Source: Celeribacter litoreus (lineage in GTDB: Bacteria > Pseudomonadota > Alphaproteobacteria > Rhodobacterales > Rhodobacteraceae). From it: a stretch of DNA of 64,000 nucleotides. This document shows positions 38,757 to 46,882 of this stretch, piece after piece. Position 1 is the stretch's first letter; each line of letters starts with the position of its first letter. The notes beneath the pieces were generated by a model. That model was given only the letters and a program-made list of their open reading frames with translations. It was not told the origin of the DNA and did no database searches. Both the position numbers and the translations under genes were made by a program. The stretch covers positions 124,001 to 188,000 of the forward strand of contig NZ_JAIUFY010000008.1 of the NCBI RefSeq assembly GCF_020165855.1, given 5' to 3'.

Positions 38757-39731
38757 TTACCAGCGGATGACAACCGCACCCCACGCCAATCCACCGCCGA
38801 TTGCTTCGGCTACGAGGAGGTCGCCAGGCTTGATCTGCCCACGATCGCGCCCGACAGACATGGCGAGCGGAATGGAGGCCGCTGAGGTGTTGCCGTGGTC
38901 CTGAACCGTCACCACCACCTGATCCATAGAATGGTTGAGCTTCTTTGCGGTGCCTTCGATGATGCGGATGTTTGCCTGATGAGGGACGATCCAGTCGATA
39001 TCTTCCGGCGTCAATCCAGCCTTCGCGATCGCGGTCTCGGCGGTCGAGGCGAGTTTCTGGACTGCCTGACGGAAGAGGGCATTGCCTTGCATTCGAAGCT
39101 TGCCGGACGTGCCGGTGGTCGACACGCCGCCGTCCACAAACAGCATGTCTTTGTAGGAACCGTCAGAATTGAGATCGACGGAGAGAATGCCCTGATCCTC
39201 CGGAGTGCCGCTTTCTTCGCGGGCTTCCAGAACCAGAGCCCCCGCCCCGTCGCCGAACAGCACGCAAGTCGCGCGGTCTTCCCAGTCCATGATCCGCGAG
39301 AAGGTTTCAGCGCCGATCACGAGCACGCGCTTGGCCTGACCGGAGACGATCTGTGCGTTGGCGTTGGAGAGGGCGTAGATGAAACCTGCGCAGACGGCTT
39401 GCACGTCGAACGCAAAACCGCAGTTCGCGCCGAGCGCGTTCTGGATCATCGTTGCGACGGAGGGAAAGGTCAGGTCCGGCGTCGAGGTGGCAACGATGAT
39501 GGCGTCGATATCTGACGGCTCCAGCCCGGCGTCTTTGAGGGCGGCACGAGCAGCCTCTGTCCCGAGCATGGAGGTCGTCTCATCCTCGGCCGCGAAATGG
39601 CGACGTTCGATCCCGGAGCGGGTGCGAATCCATTCATCGGTTGTATCGAGGGTTTTTTCGAACTCTGCGTTCTCGACCACACGGGCGGGGAGGTAATGCC
39701 CCACACCAGCGACGACTGCCCGGACTGCCAT
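38757..39731 (-). CDS. fabH: beta-ketoacyl-ACP synthase III
   Basis: The 324-residue condensing enzyme starts fatty-acid synthesis by joining acetyl-CoA and malonyl-ACP. The catalytic triad is visible: Cys114 in QAVCAGFIYAL, His in VPHQANIRI and Asn in HGNTSAAS. The ATG at 39729-39731 is preferred over an upstream in-frame TTG, since an AGG sits about 8 bases before it and the product then has the standard length. It follows plsX, so early fatty-acid and phospholipid steps share an operon with rpmF. Confidence 0.94.
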   Translation of the reverse strand: MAVRAVVAGVGHYLPARVVENAEFEKTLDTTDEWIRTRSGIERRHFAAEDETTSMLGTEAARAALKDAGLEPSDIDAIIVATSTPDLTFPSVATMIQNALGANCGFAFDVQAVCAGFIYALSNANAQIVSGQAKRVLVIGAETFSRIMDWEDRATCVLFGDGAGALVLEAREESGTPEDQGILSVDLNSDGSYKDMLFVDGGVSTTGTSGKLRMQGNALFRQAVQKLASTAETAIAKAGLTPEDIDWIVPHQANIRIIEGTAKKLNHSMDQVVVTVQDHGNTSAASIPLAMSVGRDRGQIKPGDLLVAEAIGGGLAWGAVVIRW

Positions 39732-39750
39732 GGACAAGACCTTTTGTTAA

Positions 39751-40887
39751 TTATTCCGTTGCGCCATTTTGCGCTGTGGCTACCGCAGATGCAACCCGTG
39801 CGGCCAGTCTCTCTGTGAACTGGGTCGCAGAGAGTTCGTAAGCCAGTTTGATAGCGGCGGACACGCCTGTCGAATCTGCGGACCCGTGCGATTTCACAAC
39901 GGTGCCTTTGAGGCCGAGGAACACGCCACCATTCACGCGGCGCGGATCGATTCGCTTTTGCAGGCGTTTCAGAGAGGTGAGCGCGAGGACTGCGGCAATG
40001 CGCGACAGCGGTGTGGCCTTGAACGCCTCTTTGAGGAGATCCCCCACGAGTTTCGCGGTGCCTTCACCGGTCTTGAGCGCGATGTTGCCAGTGAACCCGT
40101 CGGTGACAATCACATCCACGCGGTTACCCGGAATATCGCCACCTTCGACGAATCCAACGAAATCATAGCCGCCGATGTCAGATGCCGAAGCGATCAGATC
40201 GTTTGCGTCTTTGATTTCTGTGCGGCCCTTGTGCTCTTCGGTGCCGACGTTGAGCAGACCGATGCGTGGGCGTTCGAGCTGGAGGCCGTTGCGCGCATAG
40301 GATGCACCCATCATCGCATATTGCAGCAGGTCGCGGGCATCTGCACGGATGTCTGCGCCAACGTCGAGCATGACATTGAAGCCCTGCGGGTTCCTCGAGG
40401 GCCAAAGACATGCGATGGCCGGGCGGTTAATCCCGTCGAGTTTGCGAAGACGGATCATCGAGGTCGCCATGAGCGCACCCGTGTTGCCACAGGACACAAC
40501 AGCCTGTGCCTCACCGCTTTTGACAGCGTCGATGGCAGAGCGCATCGACGTATCCTGTCGGCGCATCGCCTGTGACGGCTTCTCATCCATCGTCACGACG
40601 CCGGGCACATCACGAATCTCGACGCGACCTTTGAGGTGGCGCTTCTTGTTCACAAGGCGCTCAAGCTCGGCGCCGTCTCCGTGAACGATAAATTTGAGAT
40701 CGGGATTCTTGGAGGCAGAACGAGACATACCGGCGACAACAGTCGCCGGTCCACGATCTCCGCCCATAGCGTCGATAGACAACGTGACCTGAACGCCTGA
40801 CTTTGCCCCGAGCCGACCTTTGGTTTGCACAGTCACATCCGCGGAAGCGGAAGGAGAGTGGTCAGAAGTCGGCATCGGGTCAGTCAT
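39751..40887 (-). CDS. plsX: phosphate acyltransferase PlsX
   Basis: The 378-residue enzyme makes acyl-phosphate from acyl-ACP for phosphatidic acid synthesis. It has SIDAMGGDRGPATVV, VSCGNTGALMATSM, the GNRVDVIVTDGFTGNIALKT segment and LKGTVVKSHGSAD. The fold starts only near residue 37, so the annotated start gives an unusual polar N-terminal extension rich in Ser, Thr and Ala. A later start could be true, but no better ribosome-binding site is obvious. It lies between rpmF and fabH. Confidence 0.92.
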   Translation of the reverse strand: MTDPMPTSDHSPSASADVTVQTKGRLGAKSGVQVTLSIDAMGGDRGPATVVAGMSRSASKNPDLKFIVHGDGAELERLVNKKRHLKGRVEIRDVPGVVTMDEKPSQAMRRQDTSMRSAIDAVKSGEAQAVVSCGNTGALMATSMIRLRKLDGINRPAIACLWPSRNPQGFNVMLDVGADIRADARDLLQYAMMGASYARNGLQLERPRIGLLNVGTEEHKGRTEIKDANDLIASASDIGGYDFVGFVEGGDIPGNRVDVIVTDGFTGNIALKTGEGTAKLVGDLLKEAFKATPLSRIAAVLALTSLKRLQKRIDPRRVNGGVFLGLKGTVVKSHGSADSTGVSAAIKLAYELSATQFTERLAARVASAVATAQNGATE

Positions 40888-40919
40888 GCGTCCGGCACGA
40901 AGTTTAGATGCAAAAACGC

Positions 40920-41126
40920 TTACGCAGCGTCGTCGTCGAGGTCGATCTCGTCGGCCTGAGCAACGACTTCACGGTCGTCGTAAGAGCCGCAAGCGCCACA
41001 AACGTGGTGCGGGCGCTTCAGTTCGCCGCAGTTCGGGCATTCAGCCGGGTTGCCAGCGACCAGAGCGTCGTGTGCGCGGCGCATGTTCCGCTTGGAGCGG
41101 GTGATTTTATTCTGAGGGACAGCCAT
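40920..41126 (-). CDS. rpmF: 50S ribosomal protein L32
   Basis: The 68-residue protein has the L32 opening [21 protein letters not shown] and a zinc-ribbon with Cys30, Cys33, Cys43 and Cys46. The acidic C-terminal tail EIDLDDDAA is typical of the alphaproteobacterial form. It heads the rpmF-plsX-fabH series and is separated from the upstream yceD gene by 276 bases, which contain its own promoter and a long leader. Confidence 0.96.
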   Translation of the reverse strand: MAVPQNKITRSKRNMRRAHDALVAGNPAECPNCGELKRPHHVCGACGSYDDREVVAQADEIDLDDDAA

Positions 41127-41326
41127 GTCTCAACCTCGGTATAAAGGGGCGAAGGGCCATGAGGACCTCGTCCGCGGGTGGGAGGGGCATATGCCCCAAG
41201 TCAGGATCGGGCCTCATGCCCGGAAAACTTTGGCGCTTCATAGGCCCTTGTGGGCAGACTGTAAACCATGGTTTGCACCATGAAAAACGCGCCTGCGCCC
41301 AGTTGGGCAGACATACTGGGAAGCGA
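41127..41326 (-). other. long structured 5' leader of rpmF
   Basis: From the predicted promoter to the rpmF start codon about 200 bases would be transcribed. The minus-strand leader can form CATGGT-GCAA-ACCATG, a hairpin with a GNRA tetraloop, which competes with the overlapping palindrome AAACCATGGTTT (41263-41274). Further on there is GGGGCATATGCCCC (41184-41197), a perfect 14-base palindrome. Ribosomal-protein operons are often controlled through leader RNA, so a regulatory function is inferred. A short open frame that overlaps rpmF here has no support. Confidence 0.5.
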
Positions 41327-41333
41327 GGGCCGG

Positions 41334-41361
41334 AACATACTCGGAATTTGCCAAGTTTCAA
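41334..41361 (-). promoter_or_regulatory. promoter of rpmF
   Basis: On the minus strand TTGAAA (41356-41361) and TATGTT (41334-41339) are separated by 16 bases, just after the yceD stop codon. Confidence 0.55.
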
Positions 41362-41402
41362 CCCTTTTGTTTAACGAATTTCAGCCCTCGTCAGAGCGCG
41401 AC

Positions 41403-41966
41403 TCAGTCGTCCTTTTTGTCGAGTTTATCACGCAGAGCTTTCAGCGACGCGAAGGGTTTCGCATCCTCGTCGCTCATGGCCTTCTGACCCGGTTCGGTGA
41501 ACTGCGTCACGCCGAGATCAGCCCCCTCGGCCCGTGGGTAATCAGGAGCTGCAAGGGCCAGTGCTTCTTCGGCCACAGTCGAGAGGATCAATTCGAGGGG
41601 GAGCGGCTCAATCGTATCGTCAGACGGCATTTCGTCTTCTCCGCCTTCATCAAACGCCTCATCAAAGTCGGAGAGGTAGCTACGTGTCACCTCGGTATCG
41701 ATCCGCGTCGTCACCGGAGCAAGGGTCGCCACACACGGCTGCACGACGGTTGCGCCAAGCGTCGCTTCAAGCTGCCAATCGCGTTTGCCCACAGGCGTGA
41801 GTTTCCCTTCGAACTTCACCTTCCTCAAAGAGCTCAGGCCGAGCGCCGTTGCGATCTCTTCGCACTCCTCGCTCGTAGGTGTCATTCGGAACGGGTGGGC
41901 ATGTGTTGGGGATAGCTCACGCAGCTTCAGGGATGCTCCCCAATTCGTGAGGCCGTCATGTCCCAT
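41403..41966 (-). CDS. YceD (DUF177) family protein
   Basis: The 187-residue protein has the DUF177 pattern: VKFEGKLTPVGKRDWQLEATLGATVVQPCVATLAP with the family cysteine, an acidic stretch around 108-122, and EPLPLELILSTVAEEALALAAPDYPR. Relatives are linked to 23S rRNA accumulation and always lie next to rpmF, as here. The product is cytoplasmic. It is transcribed divergently from bamE. Confidence 0.88.
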   Translation of the reverse strand: MGHDGLTNWGASLKLRELSPTHAHPFRMTPTSEECEEIATALGLSSLRKVKFEGKLTPVGKRDWQLEATLGATVVQPCVATLAPVTTRIDTEVTRSYLSDFDEAFDEGGEDEMPSDDTIEPLPLELILSTVAEEALALAAPDYPRAEGADLGVTQFTEPGQKAMSDEDAKPFASLKALRDKLDKKDD

Positions 41967-41992
41967 GGTCGATGTCTCCTTGATCCTCCGGC

Positions 41993-42019
41993 TTGATCGT
42001 CCGGCACTGTTTCTATAAG
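41993..42019 (+). promoter_or_regulatory. promoter of bamE
   Basis: TTGATC (41993-41998) and TATAAG (42014-42019) are 15 bases apart (16 if CTTGAT is the -35 box), with the start codon 39 bases downstream. Confidence 0.5.
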
Positions 42020-42058
42020 CCGATTACGAGGCGCAGACGCACAAGGCAAGGGGGGCGA

Positions 42059-42544
42059 ATGTCCGACCGACTTTTCCCGCAATTTTTTGGGACCTGGACA
42101 GGTCTTATCCTGAAGGGAGTATTGGCTCTTCTTCTGATGGTCTCACTTTCCGCGTGCGTCGCGCAATACCGCAATCACGGCTATGTTCCCTCTGATGACG
42201 AACTGGCGCAGGTGATTGTCGGCGTCGATACCAAAGACACCGTTGCGGATGTCATTGGTGCGCCGGGCGCAGAGGGCCTCCTCGAATCAAGCGGTTGGTA
42301 TTACGTACGGTCCCGTTTCAAGCATTACGGAGCATTCGAACCGGCCGAAGTCGATCGTGAGGTCGTGGCGGTCTCTTTTGATTCTCAGGGGCGCGTGAGC
42401 AATATCGAGCGTTTCGGTCTCGAGGCCGGACGAGTGGTCGCTCTCGACCGTCGGGTGACGGAGGCCAATGTTCAGGGGGTCACCTTCCTTCAGCAGCTCT
42501 TTGGAAACCTTGGTCGCGTGTCGCCTGAGACGCTTCTGCAGTAA
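42059..42544 (+). CDS. bamE: outer-membrane assembly lipoprotein BamE (SmpA/OmlA)
   Basis: The 161-residue product has a lipoprotein signal peptide with lipobox LSAC and acylated Cys33, then a small BamE-like domain beginning HGYVPSDDELAQVIVG, with GAPGAEGLLESSGWYYV. BamE stabilises the BAM complex. The ATG at 42059 follows a strong AAGGGGGG; the upstream open codons do not form a signal sequence. Divergence from yceD-rpmF is a common alphaproteobacterial layout. It ends at a strong terminator. Confidence 0.88.
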   Translation: MSDRLFPQFFGTWTGLILKGVLALLLMVSLSACVAQYRNHGYVPSDDELAQVIVGVDTKDTVADVIGAPGAEGLLESSGWYYVRSRFKHYGAFEPAEVDREVVAVSFDSQGRVSNIERFGLEAGRVVALDRRVTEANVQGVTFLQQLFGNLGRVSPETLLQ

Positions 42545-42570
42545 CGCTGCTTTGCCTGAAAGATAAAAAA

Positions 42571-42593
42571 GCCGCCCTCCGAGGCGGCTTTTT
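42571..42593. terminator. bidirectional intrinsic terminator after bamE
   Basis: GCCGCC and GGCGGC enclose a 6-base loop CTCCGA, with AAAAAA before and TTTTT after. It separates convergent bamE and msrB. Confidence 0.92.
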
Positions 42594-42613
42594 CTTGTTC
42601 GCAACTTGCTGCC

Positions 42614-43009
42614 TTATTCGTCCGGCACGAACCGTATGGAGACGCCGTTGATGCAATAGCGCATCCCTGTGGTTTCGCGCGGGCCGTCGGGGAAGACGTG
42701 CCCGAGGTGCGCGCCACAATCGTCGCAGTGTACTTCGACGCGCCGCATGCCGTGCGTGAGGTCGAGCGTCTCGGCGACTGGCGCGCCGTCTTTTACCGCG
42801 TCAAACGATGGCCAGCCGCAGTGCGATTCGAACTTGTTCTCCTGCGCGAACAGCTCTGCACCGCAACAAGCGCAGGCAAAGCGCCCCGGGGTTTTCGGGA
42901 AACCCGGATGGGAGAAGGGCCGTTCTGTGCCGGCCTCACGGGTGACACGGTAGGTTTCGGGATCCAGTTCGGCCCGCCATTCCGCGTCGCTCTTTTCAAT
43001 TTTAGGCAT
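42614..43009 (-). CDS. msrB: peptide-methionine (R)-S-oxide reductase
   Basis: The 131-residue enzyme repairs R-methionine sulphoxide in proteins. Zinc-binding CxxC pairs are seen in CACC and CDDC, with the signature HCGWPSF, GHVFPDGP and the catalytic Cys in RYCINGVSIRF. It is a single-domain cytoplasmic form. It is monocistronic, with the terminator shared with bamE. Confidence 0.95.
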   Translation of the reverse strand: MPKIEKSDAEWRAELDPETYRVTREAGTERPFSHPGFPKTPGRFACACCGAELFAQENKFESHCGWPSFDAVKDGAPVAETLDLTHGMRRVEVHCDDCGAHLGHVFPDGPRETTGMRYCINGVSIRFVPDE

Positions 43010-43161
43010 GTGCGTGTCTTTCTTTGATCTGCTTCTAAGATAAGGATGCGCGCGAAATCGACAAGCGTGTGAAAGCGGTCCCGATTTTCAAGAATCTGTC
43101 ATATCTTGCGGGCAGAAGAGGACGTGCCCATTTAGGTTACGTGCATCAAAGGACTTGCGTG

Positions 43162-43914
43162 ATGTTGACCCTGCTCAAAGGCCGCTATAGCGCCCGCTTC
43201 GCCGAGACAGCGGCGGATTTGGATGCGGCGCAACGGCTTCGGTATCTCACCTTCGTTGCCGACACGGGGGCTGAACCGCGTGTGGACGGCCGTGATGTCG
43301 ATGCCTTTGATCCCCAATGCCGCCATGTCCTCATTGAAGAACGCAAGACCGGCCGCCTCGTTTGTACCTACCGCTTTCTTGATCTGGAAGCGGGCCGCGA
43401 CATCACACGCAGCTATTCTGCGCAGTTTTACGGGCTTGAGGCGCTCGCGGATTATGAGGGTCGGATGCTCGAAATGGGCCGGTTCTGCGTGCATCCGGAG
43501 CTGAAAGACCCGGATGTCCTGCGCGTCGCGTGGGGGGTGATGACGCGCTACGTCGATGACAATGACGTTGCTCTACTGTTCGGATGTTCCTCTTTTCACG
43601 GAACGGAATGGCAGGACCACGCAGACGCTCTGGCAATGCTCAAACACCGCCACATCGGGCCGAAACGCTTTCTGCCGAAGGTCAAAGCCCCGAACGTCTT
43701 TAAATACGCCGCGCGACTCCGTCGGAAACCGGATGCCAAACGTGCGATGCTGAAAATGCCGCCGCTTCTGCGCACCTATCTGATGATGGGCGGCTGGGTG
43801 TCCGATCACGCCGTCGTCGATCCGGATTTGAACACGATGCATGTCTTTACAGGCGTCGAAATTAAATCCATTCCGCCAGCACGGAAAAAGCTTTTGCGCG
43901 CGGTTGCAGGGTAG
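43162..43914 (+). CDS. olsB: OlsB-type ornithine N-acyltransferase
   Basis: The 250-residue GNAT-fold protein belongs to the hemolysin-like OlsB family, which transfers 3-hydroxyacyl groups from ACP to ornithine to start ornithine-lipid synthesis. Matching segments are YSARFAETAADLDAAQRLRYLTF, LVCTYRF, EMGRFCVHPE and LLFGCSSFHGT. The ATG at 43162 with an upstream AAAGGA is preferred to a GTG at 43069. OlsA, needed for the second step, is not adjacent. Ornithine lipids are common in this group, mainly under phosphate limitation. Confidence 0.85.
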   Translation: MLTLLKGRYSARFAETAADLDAAQRLRYLTFVADTGAEPRVDGRDVDAFDPQCRHVLIEERKTGRLVCTYRFLDLEAGRDITRSYSAQFYGLEALADYEGRMLEMGRFCVHPELKDPDVLRVAWGVMTRYVDDNDVALLFGCSSFHGTEWQDHADALAMLKHRHIGPKRFLPKVKAPNVFKYAARLRRKPDAKRAMLKMPPLLRTYLMMGGWVSDHAVVDPDLNTMHVFTGVEIKSIPPARKKLLRAVAG

Positions 43915-43916
43915 GG

Positions 43917-43931
43917 TGACGCGCCGCGTCA
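43917..43931. promoter_or_regulatory. palindrome TGACGCG-C-CGCGTCA between olsB and uup
   Basis: A perfect 15-base palindrome begins 2 bases after the olsB stop. It is directly followed by a TTGACC (43934-43939) that could be a -35 box of the ABC-F gene, although the matching -10 region is poor. Operator or short terminator stem are both possible. Confidence 0.35.
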
Positions 43932-43968
43932 TATTGACCTTTCCCTCTGCCGCGAGTAGCGGAGTGGC

Positions 43969-45816
43969 ATGGCACGCGCACCCGTATTACAGCTCACCGA
44001 TATTTCGCTCACCTTTGGTGGAGACCCCGTCTTTGACGGGCTGTCCCTCGTTGTCCAGGAGGGCGACCGTGTCGCGCTCGTAGGCCGCAACGGCTCCGGC
44101 AAATCGACCCTGATGAAAGTTATGGCCGGTCTGGTCGAACAAGACCACGGGAGCCGCGTCCTCGGTCCTGGCATCACCGTCGGCTATATGGAGCAAGAGC
44201 CGGACATGTCCGGCTTTGCGACCTTAGGTGAATTTGCGGCGTCCGAACTCGACGCGGCCGAGAGCTACAAGGTCGACATGGTGGCCGAAGGTCTGAAGTT
44301 CGATCCCATGAGCCCGGTGGAGACCGCCTCGGGTGGTGAGCGCCGTCGCGCGGCGCTGGCAAAACTCCTGGCCGAGGCGCCGTCCCTGATGCTCTTGGAC
44401 GAACCGACCAACCACCTCGATATCGAGGCCATTGCGTGGCTCGAAGAAGAACTGCGCACAACCAAAGCGGCCTATGTGATCATTTCGCACGACCGTGCTT
44501 TCCTCAATCATTTGACCCGTGCGACGCTCTGGATCGACCGTGGCGAAGTGCGGCGGCAGGAACAGGGGTTTGCCGATTTTGAGGCGTGGCGCGACAAGAT
44601 CTGGGAAGAAGAAGACCAGCAGCGCCACAAGCTCAATCGCAAGATCAAGGCGGAGGCCCGTTGGGCTGTCGAAGGCATCTCTGCGCGTCGCAAACGCAAC
44701 ATGGGCCGCGTCCGTGCGCTACAGGACTTGCGTGCAGAGCGGGCGAGCCAGATTCGTCGCCAAGGTACGGCGGCAATGGAACTCGAAGTCGCGGAGAAGA
44801 GCGGCAAGCGGGTTGTCGAGGCGGAAGGCATTGGCAAGTCCTTTGGCGACCGGACCATTCTCAAGAATTTCTCGATCAAGATCGGTCGCGGCGACCGTGT
44901 GGCCTTTGTCGGGCCGAACGGGGCAGGGAAGACGACCCTGCTCAATATGCTCACGGGGGAGTTGGAGCCTGACGAGGGCACGATCCGTCTTGGCACCAAA
45001 CTCGAAATGGCCGTGTTCGACCAGACGCGGAGCAACATTCGCGAGGATCTGAACCTCTGGGAGGCGATGACCTCTGACAAGGACATGCGTGTCTCCGGCA
45101 AGGCCGACCAGATCATGGTGCGCGGCACCCCCAAGCACGTCGTCGGTTACCTCAAAGAATTCCTGTTCAACGACGCGCAGGCCCGCGCCCCCGTCGCCTC
45201 GCTTTCGGGCGGTGAAAAGGCGCGTCTACTTCTCGCGAAGATCATGGCGAAACCGTCGAACGTTCTCGTGCTCGACGAACCGACCAACGACCTCGACATT
45301 GAGACGCTCGATCTCTTGCAGGAAATTCTGACCGATTTTGAGGGCACCGTTTTGCTCGTGTCGCACGACCGTGACTTCATTGACCGTGTGGCGACGCAGA
45401 CCGTGGCCATGACTGGGGATGGCACAGCGACGGTCTATGCGGGCGGGTGGTCCGATTACCTCGATCAGCGTGGAGACGCGACTTTCTCGACGGAGAGGAG
45501 TGCCCCGAAGCCGGTGAAGGGAAGCAAGACAGCCGCGAAGCCAGCTGAAAAAGCACCGGAACCAAAAGCGCCGACCGCCAAGAAATCCGGCCTGTCCTTC
45601 ACGGAAAAGCATCGTCTCGAAGCACTGCCGGCAGAGATCGAACGTCTTGAGGCCGAGATCGCAAAACTTGGTGAGCTTCTGGCCGATCCGGAGCTCTTTA
45701 CCCGCGAGCCGGTGAAGTTCAGCAAGGCGACCGAAATGCTGACGGAACGGCAAACCGCCTTGGATGCTGCCGAGGAAGAGTGGCTTATGCTCGAGGAAAA
45801 GAATTCCGCCCCCTGA
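43969..45816 (+). CDS. uup: ABC-F family ATPase, Uup type
   Basis: The 615-residue soluble protein has two ATPase domains: Walker A GRNGSGKST and signature SGGERRR in the first, GPNGAGKTT and LSGGEKARLLLAK in the second. A charged linker joins them, and a C-terminal coiled-coil domain (about 525-610) typical of Uup follows. ABC-F proteins act on ribosomes or on nucleic-acid structure rather than as transporters; there are no membrane helices. It is transcribed alone after olsB. Confidence 0.88.
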   Translation: MARAPVLQLTDISLTFGGDPVFDGLSLVVQEGDRVALVGRNGSGKSTLMKVMAGLVEQDHGSRVLGPGITVGYMEQEPDMSGFATLGEFAASELDAAESYKVDMVAEGLKFDPMSPVETASGGERRRAALAKLLAEAPSLMLLDEPTNHLDIEAIAWLEEELRTTKAAYVIISHDRAFLNHLTRATLWIDRGEVRRQEQGFADFEAWRDKIWEEEDQQRHKLNRKIKAEARWAVEGISARRKRNMGRVRALQDLRAERASQIRRQGTAAMELEVAEKSGKRVVEAEGIGKSFGDRTILKNFSIKIGRGDRVAFVGPNGAGKTTLLNMLTGELEPDEGTIRLGTKLEMAVFDQTRSNIREDLNLWEAMTSDKDMRVSGKADQIMVRGTPKHVVGYLKEFLFNDAQARAPVASLSGGEKARLLLAKIMAKPSNVLVLDEPTNDLDIETLDLLQEILTDFEGTVLLVSHDRDFIDRVATQTVAMTGDGTATVYAGGWSDYLDQRGDATFSTERSAPKPVKGSKTAAKPAEKAPEPKAPTAKKSGLSFTEKHRLEALPAEIERLEAEIAKLGELLADPELFTREPVKFSKATEMLTERQTALDAAEEEWLMLEEKNSAP

Positions 45817-45989
45817 AGCTGGAATTCTTTGTTTTAGGCTAATTTCTGCCTGTTTTCCTTTGGGGCTCGGCGCCTTTTGACCGATTTTCTGGGCCTCACA
45901 AAAGGCTCACGCGGGCGTGACTGCTGCACCCCTGTTAATTTGAAACGTTTCGCCCATCTTCTGCGTTGAGATGTCGATGAAAGGCATCA

Positions 45990-46002
45990 CCTCGAAACGA
46001 GG
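45990..46002 (+). other. small hairpin in the 5' leader of the outer-membrane protein gene
   Basis: CCTCG-AAA-CGAGG ends five bases before the AAGGAG ribosome-binding site. It could influence mRNA stability or ribosome access of an abundant envelope-protein message. Confidence 0.4.
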
Positions 46003-46021
46003 CAGACTAAGGAGAAAAAAG

Positions 46022-46615
46022 ATGAAACGTATTGCAACTTCCGTTCTTGCACTTGGCGCTTTGGCAGTAGCGACCCCCGTGCTCGCTGGTGGTATGTCCG
46101 AGCCAATGCCGGAACCTGTTATCACCACGCCGGTTGCAGTGGCACCTGTCGGCGCTGATTGGACCGGCGCATATGTTGGTGGCACGCTCGGCTACGGCTG
46201 GGGTGACGACGTCATGGATGGTGGCGACGACATGACCTATGGTGTGTTCGGCGGTTACGACTATGATTTTGGTGACTTCGTGCTGGGTGGCGAGCTTGAA
46301 TACCTCGGTTCCGACATGGAAACCGCTGGTGGTGACACGCTCGACGACCTGACCCGCCTCAAACTTCGCGCAGGTTACGACCTCGGTCAGACCCTTGTCT
46401 ACGGTGTGGTCGGTGCAGCCTATGGTAACGCCGACATCGGTGGCACCTCTTACTCTGACACTGGCGTCGTCTACGGTATCGGTATGGACTACGCAGTGAC
46501 TGACAACGTGAATGTCGGTGCAGAGCTGCTCCAGAACGACTTCAGCGAGTTCGACAACAGCGGGTCCGACTTGTCTGCTACGACGCTCGGCGCGCGCGTG
46601 AGCTTCCGCTTCTGA
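46022..46615 (+). CDS. outer-membrane beta-barrel protein, opacity/OmpA-barrel-like
   Basis: The 197-residue protein has a signal peptide cleaved likely after Ala22 (PVLA). A Pro-rich segment follows (PEPVITTPVAVAPVG), then an 8-strand-type barrel starting DWTGAYVGGTLGYGWG and ending on an aromatic residue (SFRF), as outer-membrane barrels do. It is strongly acidic and Gly-rich. AAGGAG lies just before the ATG, and the codons look well used, suggesting high expression. Function is likely structural or a small pore. The 17 upstream in-frame codons are excluded because the signal peptide starts at 46022. Confidence 0.82.
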   Translation: MKRIATSVLALGALAVATPVLAGGMSEPMPEPVITTPVAVAPVGADWTGAYVGGTLGYGWGDDVMDGGDDMTYGVFGGYDYDFGDFVLGGELEYLGSDMETAGGDTLDDLTRLKLRAGYDLGQTLVYGVVGAAYGNADIGGTSYSDTGVVYGIGMDYAVTDNVNVGAELLQNDFSEFDNSGSDLSATTLGARVSFRF

Positions 46616-46621
46616 TCAGTT

Positions 46622-46763
46622 GACCCGATTTCGGGTCTGACGAACCGGTCATGAGTCGCGGGGACCGCTTCTGACCCTTCCGGTTTGTTTCACAGGTCCC
46701 CGTGGGATGGAGCTTCCATCCCGTTCTCCCCTCACTGGTGCCCCGGTGGGGGGAGTTTTCTTT
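46622..46763 (+). ncRNA. four-hairpin 3' region, candidate 3'-UTR-derived small RNA
   Basis: Immediately after the barrel gene come four stem-loops: GACCCG/CGGGTC (46622-46637), CGGGGACC/GGTCCCCG (46659-46666 with 46695-46702), GGGATGGA/TCCATCCC (46704-46722), and a 13-bp terminator stem (46726-46755) with a T-run. The three upstream stems are perfect. So much structure ahead of a terminator is more than transcription stop requires; a stable 3'-UTR or a processed small RNA is inferred, not shown. Confidence 0.45.
46726..46763 (+). terminator. strong intrinsic terminator
   Basis: CTCCCCTCACTGG and CCGGTGGGGGGAG form a 13-bp stem (two G-T pairs) around loop TGCC, followed by TTTTCTTT. Confidence 0.92.
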
Positions 46764-46882
46764 GATCGGTTTCATCGACACATTCCGCAGCGGCCCGATT
46801 GTCATTCGCGATTGCAACGCTACTATGCCGGTAAGACCCGCGCCGCGGAGTGCGGAAATTCCTCATCGAAAAGGCAGTTGAG

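Noticed and set aside
41107-41361. 84-codon minus-strand frame overlapping rpmF
   Set aside because: It runs out of frame into rpmF and through its promoter and leader, has no ribosome-binding site and no protein-like composition.
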